Shown: positions 1 to 6,580, numbered from the stretch's first letter. The stretch: 8,219 nt of DNA from CAZTDD01 sp964612675 (GCA_964612675.1 CAZTDD010000193.1:1-8219); one strand, 5' to 3'. Numbers and translations: made by a program. Notes: a model not told the origin generated them from the letters alone.

Positions 1-112
1 AAGCTAATCATACTGCCCGAATCGAGTGCAATGATCGCCCCTCACCCTAACCCTCCCCGGGGGGAGAGGGAGCTTCCGATGCCAACGTTCGACTTTTTGC
101 GAACCTGTCACT
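1..112 (+). repeat. Dispersed palindromic repeat, copy A
   Basis: This stretch aligns base for base with 4841-4952 in the same orientation, with roughly four fifths of positions identical by eye. The best conserved core runs from TGCAATGATCGCCCC at 27 through a CCCTC/GAGGG hairpin around 50-70 to GACTTTTTGCGA at 91-102. The hairpin arms differ from copy B by loss of one T, which leaves a bulged A. Together with copies B and C it behaves like a REP/BIME or non-autonomous MITE-type intergenic element. It begins at the window edge, so its left limit is unknown. Confidence 0.75.
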
Positions 113-285
113 GTTGAGGGTAGAATCCAGGACTATGCCGGCATCTTCCCACCCGGATATCCTGCCTGCCGAGGTATCGAGTTGCGCCGTACGAAAATGA
201 TCTGTACCATCCGATAGGCTGAGCGTAAGCCGACCGTGATTTCCACGGACACTGAATGCACCGGTAATTACCCAACTTCACCTAC

Positions 286-292
286 GGAGAGG
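286..292 (+). promoter_or_regulatory. Ribosome binding site deciding the start of the heparinase-like gene
   Basis: GGAGAGG lies 6 nt upstream of the ATG at 299. The same frame opens at an upstream GTG (236), but the extra 21 residues would precede an obvious signal peptide and have no comparable ribosome binding site. The start at 299 is therefore preferred. Confidence 0.8.
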
Positions 293-298
293 CGACCC

Positions 299-2674
299 AT
301 GAACCGATTCCGACTTTTTCCTTTTCTCCTGCTTGTCGCGGTAACCGTTTCGACCGTTGCCGATGTGCGGCTTGACCTGCCGCCCGGGCGGTATCAGAAA
401 GATTATTCCCCCGCAGATAAGACGACCGTTACCGAAAATCCTCCACCGTTCATTTGGGTGCCGCCCCGGCGCGATCTAACCTACAGCCTCGATATATCCC
501 GGGACGCCCGCTTCCCCGATGAGAAAACACTTCAGTTCGATGATTTAGATAGAAGCGTACATTGTCTTAAGGAGCCTCTGGAACCGGGGGATTGGTTTTG
601 GCGCTACGGGGTCGAGCAAGACGACGATGTCCAATGGAGTTGCCCACGCTCGTTTGTGGTTCCCGAGGGTGTCTCGGAACGCCCCTTTCCAAATATTGAC
701 TCGGCAATCGCCCGTGTTCCCAAGGAACGTCCCCACCTTTTCATTCTTGCCGAGGAGCTGCCGGAGTATCGGGAGCGATGTCGAGAGGAACTCAAGCCTC
801 TTCTCGACCAACTAAAGCGACGGGCGGATAGCGCAATCGGGAAGGAACTGGTTCCCGAGCCCCCTTATGTGCAGGGCGAAGGCCCCGAGCGGGGAAAACA
901 TTATGCCCACATCTTCCGTACAACTCGTCCGCCGATGGACGCCATGGAGTATTGCGGACTGGCCTATCTGCTTTCCGGCGAACGGAAATACGGCGAAGAG
1001 GCCAAACGAAGGATTCTCCATTTCTTCAGTTGGGATCCCAACGGAAGCACCAGCCACAAGAACAACGACGAGCCGTCCATGTGGGTGATGATGCGCGGCG
1101 TTCGAGCGTACGACTGGACCTACGATCTGTTCAGTCCGGAAGAGCGCTCGAAGGTCGAGGCGGTCATGCGAATCCGGGCCAAACAGTTCTACGACCATCT
1201 TCACGGTCGATTCGAGACGAGTCCTTATTCGAGCCATGATGGACGGACAATCGGTTTTCTTGGAGAGGCCGCGCTCGAGTTTTGCCACGACTGGCCCGAA
1301 GCGAGGGAGTGGCTTGATTATGTTCTGCAGGCCTATTGGTCGGTCTACCCGGCGTGGGCGGAGGCCGATGGCGGCTGGCATGAAGGGCCGAGCTACTGGT
1401 CCTATTACATGAGTTTTGTGCTCCATTTCGTCGTTCCGTTGAGAACAGCCACCGGAATCGATCTCATGCAGAAACCGTTTTTCCAGAACACGCCGTACTA
1501 CAAGTTGTATACAAATCCGCCGTACGCGGAGATCTCTCCTTTTGGGGACGGCGAGCACAGCCCGCCTCGCAGCTCGATGGGACAACTGATGTACCAGTTT
1601 TCAACCCTCTTGGAAGACCCGTATATCCGTTGGTATGCGGCGGCGATGGATGCCGGTCCCGGCTCGGGGATTCTCGGCATTACGTTGGCGGACGACACCA
1701 TAGAAGCGAAGAACCCCTCGGTTCTACCGTCCACGAGATACTTTCCGGGCGTGGGGCTTGTGTCGATGCATACCGCTCTCGGGAAGGCCGATGAGGACGT
1801 TCATTTTCTGTTTCATAGCGATCCATACGGAGCGATCAGCCATGCCCACGCCGATCAGAACGCCTTCACGCTGGAGGCGTACGGTGAGGCGTTGGCGATT
1901 GCGTCCGGCTATTATCCGTGGTATGGCTCACTCCATCATAAGAACTGGCAATGGCACTCGAAATCGTCGAACATGATAACGATTAACGGCGGAGTGGGGC
2001 AGCGGATTCGATCTCCGGAGTCGAAAGGAGAAATTGTCTCGTTTTCGTCCGGTGAATGGTTCGATTATTGTCTCGGAGACGCCTCTGCGGCGTATGCCCC
2101 GCGTCTTGACCGTGCGGAGCGGCATGTGCTTCATCTGAGACCGGGGGTGTTCGTGATTGTCGACGATCTTTCCGCCCCCGAGCCGGTGACGTTTGAGTGG
2201 CAGCTTCATTCTCTCTCGAAAATGGACATCAATGAAAGACAGAATGAATTGACCATCAAGCAGGGCAACTCCCGCTGCTGGGTCTCTTTCGTTGTGCCGG
2301 AAAAGTTGCGTCTTACGCAGACCGACCAATTCCCCGATCCGCCGGAAGACGACCATCCGAACCAGTGGCACACTACCGCTGCTGTCCAAACAGACAACCG
2401 GGCGATGCGTTTCATTACTGTGATGTGTCCGTATCGAGAAGGCGATCGGGAGTCTCTACCGCAGATCGACTATCGGGAGGGTGACGATGCATCCGGTCTT
2501 CATGTCCGAAAAGGGGAAGTCGAGTACCTTGTCGGGTTCCGTACCGATCCCAAGCAAATAGAGAGCTCCGTGAGCGAACTCTCTTCAACATCCCCCGCAT
2601 ATGCCGTTCGGCTGGAAGGGGACGATATCGCAGTGTTCTCTTCCGACGGTGGAGAAGTTCACTTTCGGGAGTAG
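299..2674 (+). CDS. Secreted heparinase II/III-like polysaccharide lyase (DUF4962-type)
   Basis: This is a 791-residue protein predicted to cleave uronic-acid-containing polysaccharides by beta-elimination outside the cytoplasm; the substrate cannot be read from sequence. Residues 1-21 are a signal peptide (MNRF, then a hydrophobic run, then ADV). About 25-130 look like the Fn3-like N-terminal domain of DUF4962 proteins. About 135-480 form a helical toroid containing SSHDG (H313) and DGGWHEGPSYW (H361, Y366), the likely place of the catalytic His/Tyr pair. About 490-790 are the C-terminal beta-sandwich with the hallmark HAHADQNAF (H515, H517, D519) and LAIASGYYPWYGS. Two positions differ from the pattern I expect for heparinase II: Asp in LAI-D-SGYY is A535, and His of the later H-N-T/S motif is S557. 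The gene stands alone on the plus strand and converges on the gene at 2782-3777. Family call is strong; lyase activity and substrate are inference. Confidence 0.88.
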   Translation: MNRFRLFPFLLLVAVTVSTVADVRLDLPPGRYQKDYSPADKTTVTENPPPFIWVPPRRDLTYSLDISRDARFPDEKTLQFDDLDRSVHCLKEPLEPGDWFWRYGVEQDDDVQWSCPRSFVVPEGVSERPFPNIDSAIARVPKERPHLFILAEELPEYRERCREELKPLLDQLKRRADSAIGKELVPEPPYVQGEGPERGKHYAHIFRTTRPPMDAMEYCGLAYLLSGERKYGEEAKRRILHFFSWDPNGSTSHKNNDEPSMWVMMRGVRAYDWTYDLFSPEERSKVEAVMRIRAKQFYDHLHGRFETSPYSSHDGRTIGFLGEAALEFCHDWPEAREWLDYVLQAYWSVYPAWAEADGGWHEGPSYWSYYMSFVLHFVVPLRTATGIDLMQKPFFQNTPYYKLYTNPPYAEISPFGDGEHSPPRSSMGQLMYQFSTLLEDPYIRWYAAAMDAGPGSGILGITLADDTIEAKNPSVLPSTRYFPGVGLVSMHTALGKADEDVHFLFHSDPYGAISHAHADQNAFTLEAYGEALAIASGYYPWYGSLHHKNWQWHSKSSNMITINGGVGQRIRSPESKGEIVSFSSGEWFDYCLGDASAAYAPRLDRAERHVLHLRPGVFVIVDDLSAPEPVTFEWQLHSLSKMDINERQNELTIKQGNSRCWVSFVVPEKLRLTQTDQFPDPPEDDHPNQWHTTAAVQTDNRAMRFITVMCPYREGDRESLPQIDYREGDDASGLHVRKGEVEYLVGFRTDPKQIESSVSELSSTSPAYAVRLEGDDIAVFSSDGGEVHFRE

Positions 2675-2700
2675 GCCCGCAAGTGCTGCCGCACGTATGT

Positions 2701-2724
2701 ACCGGTAGCGTGATCGCTATCGGT
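2701..2724 (+). terminator. Hairpin between convergent genes, possible terminator
   Basis: ACCGGTAGCG pairs with CGCTATCGGT (10 bp including one G-U) around a TGAT loop, 27 nt after the heparinase-like stop. There is no T-run directly after it on the plus strand, only CCACACTTT, so it is not a canonical intrinsic terminator. It may stop or stabilise the transcript. On the minus strand the stem has one mismatch and lies downstream of the isomerase-like gene's stop. Confidence 0.4.
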
Positions 2725-2781
2725 CCACACTTTAGGGTTCTGTGCTCGAAGTCTGTAAGATCCGGGCTTGGGTCTGTGGTA

Positions 2782-3777
2782 TCAGTTCTCCAAATCCGCG
2801 ATGATGCTCCTCAGGTATTTGACATCGTCACGAAGCACGGCGACCCTCCCTTTCGGGTCATGATGGCTGAGTGAATCGTCTTCGATACCGACGTAACCGA
2901 CATACCCCGCCTCGTGAACGCGCTTCAGGATCTTCTTGAAATCCAAGTCGCCTTCTCGAACCGACACGGAATACTTGATGTACTCGTATCCCGGCTCGCG
3001 CTGCTTGTCTTGGATATCCTCCGGATAGTCGACGTTTTTGGCGTGGAAATAGCGGACACGCGGTGCGACAGTATCCACGATTTCATAGATCTTCTCTCGT
3101 GGAAATCCATACCAGTAGAGGTTCGTAGGATCCAATGTTAGACCAAGATGATCTTTCGGTACCCGGTGAAAAACAGGCTGCAGAATCTCCTGGCGGTTCC
3201 AATAGCGTTGCAGGTTTTCGATTGTGACGGTAACGCCCTTCTCCTCTCCGTAAGCACCGACTTCTTTGAGAAACTTCACACTTTGATCGATGAATATCTC
3301 GTCGGTCAGCGGATTCTCCGATTTTCTCATTCCGATGGGGAAATAGACCAGGCGGCAACCAATGACCGGCGCTATGTCGATGAGCTGTTTTGCGCGGGCC
3401 ACGACTTCTTCGTTATCGCCTTCGGGAGCGATTCGTGTGGAGGAACAGATTACAGGAGTCCGCAGGCCGTGTTTCTTTGCCGCCGCGGCGAGTTTCTTTG
3501 CTTCTGCTTTGGACGCAATTGAATACGGTGTCTCGTCGCCCTCATAGAGACGGGAGCAGTTCAACCTGTGGTCGACGGCGATTTCCATGGCCTCGACGCC
3601 GATTGCGTTTGCGGCTTCCCACGTGCTGTCCATCTCCAGGCTTCTGAGCAACGGATTGCAGACAATAACTTCCCAGCGAGCCGTTTCTTGGGCTTGTAGC
3701 GAAACGGTACCGACGCACAGTATGGCAAACGTCAGGAGAAGTGTGAGCGAAGAAAAGCATCGTCCGAAAGAGAACAT
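2782..3777 (-). CDS. Secreted sugar phosphate isomerase/epimerase-like TIM-barrel protein
   Basis: This 331-residue protein belongs to the xylose isomerase-like TIM-barrel (AP endonuclease family 2) superfamily, whose members interconvert sugars or related polyols with a divalent metal. The four metal-ligand positions of the fold can be read as E187 (VTIEN), D216 (LTLDPTN), H245 (RYFHAKN) and E299 (VGIEDD), so the active site looks intact. Residues 1-29 form a signal peptide with a long hydrophobic core and a plausible cleavage site at LQA|QE; Cys21 does not sit in a good lipobox. The ATG is preceded by AAAGGAG at 3787-3793 with a 9-nt spacer. The gene is single, with its tail facing the heparinase-like gene. 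Export of such an enzyme recurs, as I recall, in Planctomycetota and relatives. The exact substrate is unknown; a 2-keto-myo-inositol dehydratase-like or epimerase role is also possible. Confidence 0.85.
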   Translation of the reverse strand: MFSFGRCFSSLTLLLTFAILCVGTVSLQAQETARWEVIVCNPLLRSLEMDSTWEAANAIGVEAMEIAVDHRLNCSRLYEGDETPYSIASKAEAKKLAAAAKKHGLRTPVICSSTRIAPEGDNEEVVARAKQLIDIAPVIGCRLVYFPIGMRKSENPLTDEIFIDQSVKFLKEVGAYGEEKGVTVTIENLQRYWNRQEILQPVFHRVPKDHLGLTLDPTNLYWYGFPREKIYEIVDTVAPRVRYFHAKNVDYPEDIQDKQREPGYEYIKYSVSVREGDLDFKKILKRVHEAGYVGYVGIEDDSLSHHDPKGRVAVLRDDVKYLRSIIADLEN

Positions 3778-3974
3778 TTTTGAAAGCTCCTTTGGATATC
3801 GTTAGGAAATCGTGGCCGATGAATTGTCTTCGACCTTCGGTGAATGTATCACGCGCAAGGCCTTGTGTGAGGGTCGGCGGGAGCAGCGTCCGATACAGTG
3901 GCTGTCCGGAAAAGCCTCTAAGTCAAATGAGAACATAGCATTGATCCTAAAATCGGCAGTTGAAACCCGAGCGC
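3778..3974. other. Upstream region of the TIM-barrel gene, no gene seen
   Basis: Beyond the ribosome binding site of the minus-strand gene I see no convincing -35/-10 pair and no persuasive coding frame. It presumably contains the promoter of the isomerase-like gene. It marks the start of a gene-free stretch that continues to 5044. Confidence 0.4.
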
Positions 3975-4040
3975 GGTTCCTGAGCCCGTCGAAGGGCCGC
4001 ACGGGTATTGATGATCGGCCTTTCGAGAAGTTCAAGAACC
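3975..4040. repeat. Long imperfect inverted repeat (dispersed-repeat type)
   Basis: Two 25-nt arms, 3975-3999 and 4016-4040, are inverted copies of each other at 19 of 25 positions, separated by 16 nt. Both begin GGTTC and end GGCCG when read from the outside in. The arm containing CCTGAGCCCGTCGAAGG resembles a short dispersed palindrome that I recall from many bacterial genomes. It is likely a REP/MITE-like insertion upstream of the TIM-barrel gene. Function unknown. Confidence 0.65.
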
Positions 4041-4281
4041 GATCACCAAATGGGTGAAAGATAAGGATGATCACTACTCGTGAAACATGAACGGTTTGCA
4101 GCCGCCATACCGTTTTCAACTGCCGAATTTAGGTTGATGGAAGGCCGACATCGATGGAACACCCCGTACGGAGCGGTCGAGTTACACTTCCTGGAACTTC
4201 TCTCTCTTTTTCCCGATGAAAAAGGCCACTCCGTTGAAACTTCTGCCGAATTCATGCGTATTAGTTAGTAGGAATCAGACG
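4041..4281. other. Intergenic stretch without recognisable gene
   Basis: A short plus-strand frame opens at GTG 4080 and runs to 4268, but it lacks a well-placed ribosome binding site and resembles no family I know. No strong promoter or repeat stands out. I treat it as noncoding or as decayed sequence. Confidence 0.35.
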
Positions 4282-4410
4282 CTGCCCGCGTAAAAGACCT
4301 TGCATGGGGCAGGCTGCTCCTTATTCATTCGCCGACTCACGTCGGGAAGGGTCAAGCCCTTCCTCCTTTCTTTCTCTCTCCACCCGGGAGCACGCTTCCG
4401 GGTCTTTTTT
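4282..4410 (+). ncRNA. Multi-hairpin module 1, candidate structured RNA or repeat
   Basis: Four stems follow one another on the plus strand: CTGCCC/GGGCAG (4282-4287 with 4307-4312), CCGAC/GTCGG (4332-4345), GGAAGGG/CCCTTCC (4345-4363), and a 9-bp stem (4382-4403) followed by CTTTTTT. A pyrimidine-only tract separates the third and fourth stems. Module 2 at 4477-4634 repeats this order, with clear sequence similarity from the second stem onward and altered bases that keep the stems paired. No plus-strand gene precedes it, so this is either a free-standing transcript with its own terminator or a repeat family. There is no promoter evidence. Confidence 0.4.
4382..4410 (+). terminator. Intrinsic terminator-like hairpin of module 1
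   Basis: ACCCGGGAG pairs with CTTCCGGGT (9 bp including one G-U) around a CACG loop, followed by CTTTTTT. This is a textbook rho-independent terminator shape on the plus strand. On the minus strand no T-run follows the stem, so it is not a good terminator for nagA. Confidence 0.6.
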
Positions 4411-4476
4411 CGGCAACTGAATCCGAAAAAAATTACTCTCGGCCAATAAACCTTCCAGCTGGGACGTTCTAAAAGG

Positions 4477-4634
4477 GACAGGCCGCCGGTTTTTCTGATT
4501 GTCAAGACTTTGGCGATCATGAAAAACTGTCTGTCAGCTCCATCGTCGACGCAGTGTCGACACGCGGAAGAAGGATTGGACTCTTCCTTCTTTCTCTCTC
4601 TCCAACCCGGGGGCTCCCCCCCCGGGTTCTTTTT
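4477..4634 (+). ncRNA. Multi-hairpin module 2, candidate structured RNA or repeat
   Basis: This is the second copy of the architecture at 4282-4410. An outer GACAG/CTGTC pair (4477-4481 with 4531-4535) encloses a long stem, TTTTTCTGATTGT (4490-4502) against GCGATCATGAAAAA (4513-4526), with one bulge. Then come GTCGAC/GTCGAC (4545-4561), AGAAGGA/TCCTTCT (4569-4591), a pyrimidine tract, and a 10-bp stem at 4604-4628 with CTTTTT. The stretch from about 4536 aligns with module 1 from about 4315; the first stem of each module is not similar in sequence. Transcription is unproven. Confidence 0.4.
4604..4634 (+). terminator. Intrinsic terminator-like hairpin of module 2
   Basis: AACCCGGGGG pairs perfectly with CCCCCGGGTT over 10 bp around a CTCCC loop and is followed by CTTTTT. 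It is the counterpart of the hairpin at 4382-4410, again oriented to the plus strand with no plus-strand gene upstream. Confidence 0.6.
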
Positions 4635-4642
4635 GTATGACA

Positions 4643-4662
4643 GCCACGCCTGAGAGCGTGGC
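4643..4662. repeat. Perfect 7-bp hairpin GCCACGC/GCGTGGC
   Basis: GCCACGC, a CTGAGA loop and GCGTGGC form a perfect stem between module 2 and repeat copy C. On the minus strand it directly follows CGACTTTTC, a variant of the GACTTTTTGCGAC end of the dispersed repeat, so it may be part of a composite element. Confidence 0.5.
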
Positions 4663-4678
4663 GAAAAGTCGTACGTGC

Positions 4679-4747
4679 GTCGCAAAAAGTCCGGCGGAGT
4701 TCTTCCCCCTCTCCCTCTGGGAGAGGGCGGAATGAGGGATCTTTGCA
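4679..4747 (-). repeat. Dispersed palindromic repeat, copy C (inverted)
   Basis: Read on the minus strand, this copy starts TGCAAAGATC, contains CCTCA and a perfect CCCTCTCCC/GGGAGAGGG stem (4707-4727), and ends GACTTTTTGCGAC. The same three landmarks occur in the same order in copies A and B, but here in opposite orientation and about 9 nt shorter. Its inner segment has diverged more. Confidence 0.65.
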
Positions 4748-4840
4748 TTTTGCGTCATTCCCTCCCTCTGTATTTAATGAATTCCTGTCATCACAAAAGC
4801 CTTTTGCCTCTGCTTGATTTGCTGTGTCTGGCGAATACAC

Positions 4841-4952
4841 AAGCGAAGAATAATACCCGAATCCAGTGCAATGATCGCCCCTCACCCTAACCCTCTCCCG
4901 GGGGGAGAGGGGACTTTCGACATCGACCTCAGACTTTTTGCGACCTCGTCAA
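4841..4952 (+). repeat. Dispersed palindromic repeat, copy B
   Basis: This is a direct repeat of bases 1-112. The core, 4867-4944, contains GTGCAATGATCGCCCC, a perfect CCCTCTCCC/GGGAGAGGG stem with a GGG loop, and GACTTTTTGCGAC. It faces the inverted copy C about 120 nt away, so the B and C cores are divergently arranged around 4748-4866. No open reading frame or transposase accompanies it. Confidence 0.75.
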
Positions 4953-5044
4953 TCTTGGGGGAGAACGCTTTCTCGCTTGTCGGCTGCTTCTGACACAGCC
5001 TGTCCGCTTGGGGGTGGGACGGCTACAAGCACACAAATGAAGGG

Positions 5045-6190
5045 TCAAACGCATTTCCTTCCTTCTATCCAGACTCCCCGAATCTCGAATTCGTCTGTAA
5101 GTGTAAGGATAGTCGCGGATTTGCCCGCCTGCAGAGTCCCGCGCTCATTCTCGATCCCCAGCACGCGTGCCGGTGTATCGGCTGCACAACATACAGCTCT
5201 CTGAAGAGGCCAGCCGGTGAATTCGACAAATCGTTGGAGCACTAAGTGGAGCGGTAAAACAGTCCCTACCAACGTTCCATCCAGTTGACGAGCGGTTTCT
5301 CCGTCGGAGACAATTTCCAGGTTCCATCGTTCGTAACTTCCCGGCGGTAAACCAAGCCAAGGTAGAGAATCGGTGACCAGGGCCAGCCGCTCCGGTCCTT
5401 TCATTTGCGCGATCAATTTCACGATGTCGGGGTGAACGTGACGTCCGTCGCAAATCAGCTCACACACTACGCCTTCCTCAATCAAGGCGACACCTGACGC
5501 ACCAGGTTCACGATGACTAAAACGCCCCATGGCGTTGAATATATGAGTGGCATACTTCACACCGCGTTGGACCGCTTCGTGGGCCTCCTCCGTGGTAGGC
5601 TGGCAATGCCCCATCGCGGCAACACCCACTTGAGCAATCCGTTCGATGGTATCGCCCCGCAAACACTTCTCGGGTGCGACCATCATCACTGCCAATAGAC
5701 CATCACACGCATCGATAATAGCTTCCAGCATCTCGCGAGAGGGTTCTTCAACACGCTCGGACGTGAAGGCGCCTCGGCGATCGGAATGAATAAACGGTCC
5801 TTCCACAAGGATACCCAGAGGTCGCGCTCCGACGCCGTCCCACTCGTGGATCTGTCTCGCCAATTCCTGGAGCGGTTGGGTTGAACCCTGATACGTCGTA
5901 CATGCCGGAAGAAAACCTGTGACACCACAGGTTGGCAGGTTTCGACTCAGGTTTGAAATCAAGTCCGGATTGGGGTCGAACGTCGATTCACCGAATCCAC
6001 CCATGACATGCAGATCGATCAAACCCGGCAGGACCCACGCGTTATTCACATCCAGTGTTTCTGTTTCCGGAGACGGCGGCTCTGTGCCGACCGCCTCGAT
6101 CTGTTTGCCACAGATCGTGAGGTATCCATGTTCGATTATTCCGGAAGGTGTGACTATTCTCCCGTTTGCGATGACGAATTTGTTATCCAT
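5045..6190 (-). CDS. nagA: N-acetylglucosamine-6-phosphate deacetylase
   Basis: This 381-residue cytoplasmic amidohydrolase is predicted to convert N-acetylglucosamine-6-phosphate to glucosamine-6-phosphate and acetate, the committed step of GlcNAc use. Family landmarks occur in order: PGLIDLHVMGG (H61), LVEGPF (E130), GHCQPT (H195), THIFNAM (H216), CDGRHVHP (H251), the catalytic TDS (D274) and DGTLVGT. The spacing matches the E. coli metal and catalytic residues almost exactly, and the length is usual. The second His of the HxH found in B. subtilis NagA is M63, which suggests a one-metal enzyme as in E. coli. I chose ATG 6190; the TTG four codons upstream abuts the AGAAGG at 6203-6208 and is implausible. 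No glucosamine-6-phosphate deaminase is in view. The small gene at 6378 is divergent. Confidence 0.93.
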   Translation of the reverse strand: MDNKFVIANGRIVTPSGIIEHGYLTICGKQIEAVGTEPPSPETETLDVNNAWVLPGLIDLHVMGGFGESTFDPNPDLISNLSRNLPTCGVTGFLPACTTYQGSTQPLQELARQIHEWDGVGARPLGILVEGPFIHSDRRGAFTSERVEEPSREMLEAIIDACDGLLAVMMVAPEKCLRGDTIERIAQVGVAAMGHCQPTTEEAHEAVQRGVKYATHIFNAMGRFSHREPGASGVALIEEGVVCELICDGRHVHPDIVKLIAQMKGPERLALVTDSLPWLGLPPGSYERWNLEIVSDGETARQLDGTLVGTVLPLHLVLQRFVEFTGWPLQRAVCCAADTPARVLGIENERGTLQAGKSATILTLTDEFEIRGVWIEGRKCV

Positions 6191-6377
6191 GATCTCGATC
6201 AACCTTCTACGACGCTCTCATAATAGACGAAAATCACGTCCTTCTTGTTGCTCAAACTAACCCGGCACAAAATCTCTCTAAAAAACGCGCGAAAATAATG
6301 AAACCCCAAGCGTCCTTAGTCGTATATATAAGCAAAGGACAACGAATAAAACAAAACAACCTTAGGGGAGTGAGACA
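6191..6377. promoter_or_regulatory. Divergent promoter region between nagA and the small gene
   Basis: This AT-rich 187-nt region lies between two divergent starts. CGTCCTT occurs at 6237-6243 and 6311-6317, and its inverse AAAGGAC at 6334-6340. The last two flank a TATATATAA sequence (6323-6331) that could be the -10 of the small gene. On the minus strand TATTAT upstream of nagA could be a -10, but no good -35 accompanies it. The flanking inverted half-sites look like a repressor operator. This is inference only. Confidence 0.45.
6364..6370 (+). promoter_or_regulatory. Strong ribosome binding site of the small gene
   Basis: AGGGGAG with a 7-nt spacer precedes ATG 6378. It is the best Shine-Dalgarno sequence in the window and the main reason to believe that a short frame is translated. 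Confidence 0.65.
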
Positions 6378-6578
6378 ATGATTCTTCGATTCCTCAGCAA
6401 AACACGTACAACAGAATCCGTCCAACCATCGTCTTCCGGGCGAACATTTCGTGCCGACCGTCGCGGCGACGATGTCACCGAGCGGCTTGCCCGTTTGACA
6501 CAGGCATTGCGCCCGTACGGCCACGAGCTCCCGCAGAGATACGCACCCGGCTCGGACGAAATTCACTGGATCGACTGA
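6378..6578 (+). CDS. Small Arg-rich protein of unknown function
   Basis: This is a 66-residue protein that I do not recognise. Evidence that it is real: a well-spaced AGGGGAG ribosome binding site, an ATG start, an AT-rich possible promoter upstream, and a position that exactly fills the space between nagA and the GH30 gene. It has 10 Arg and 1 Lys against 9 acidic residues, a Ser/Thr-rich segment at 11-23, and a likely amphipathic helix at about 31-46 (DDVTERLARLTQALRP). The tail ends in HWID. It has no signal peptide, membrane segment or Cys. It stops 2 nt before the stop of the convergent GH30 gene. A regulator of the nearby sugar genes or a toxin-type small protein are guesses without support. 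Confidence 0.55.
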   Translation: MILRFLSKTRTTESVQPSSSGRTFRADRRGDDVTERLARLTQALRPYGHELPQRYAPGSDEIHWID

Positions 6579-6580
6579 TC

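Noticed and set aside
812..1585. 257-residue minus-strand open frame
   Set aside because: It lies wholly within the heparinase-like gene, whose domain motifs are certain; it is an antisense shadow in GC-rich codons.
4080..4268. 62-residue plus-strand frame starting at GTG
   Set aside because: The nearest AAGGA is 13 nt upstream, the start is GTG, and no family is recognised. It lies in a repeat-rich gap.
4275..4748. A 157-residue minus-strand open frame, with overlapping frames at 4517-4885, containing repeated PGWRE-K/R segments
   Set aside because: The protein repeat is simply the translation of the two noncoding hairpin modules and repeat copy C. The composition is low complexity, and no start with a ribosome binding site fits.
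4282..4960. CRISPR array or integron attC array from the regularly repeated hairpins
   Set aside because: Only two modules, with diverged and not identical repeats, no uniform spacers, and no cas or integrase gene in the window.
4971..5010. GGCTG/CAGCC inverted repeat after the nagA stop as a terminator
   Set aside because: The stem is only 5 bp with a 9-nt loop, and no T-run follows on the minus strand.
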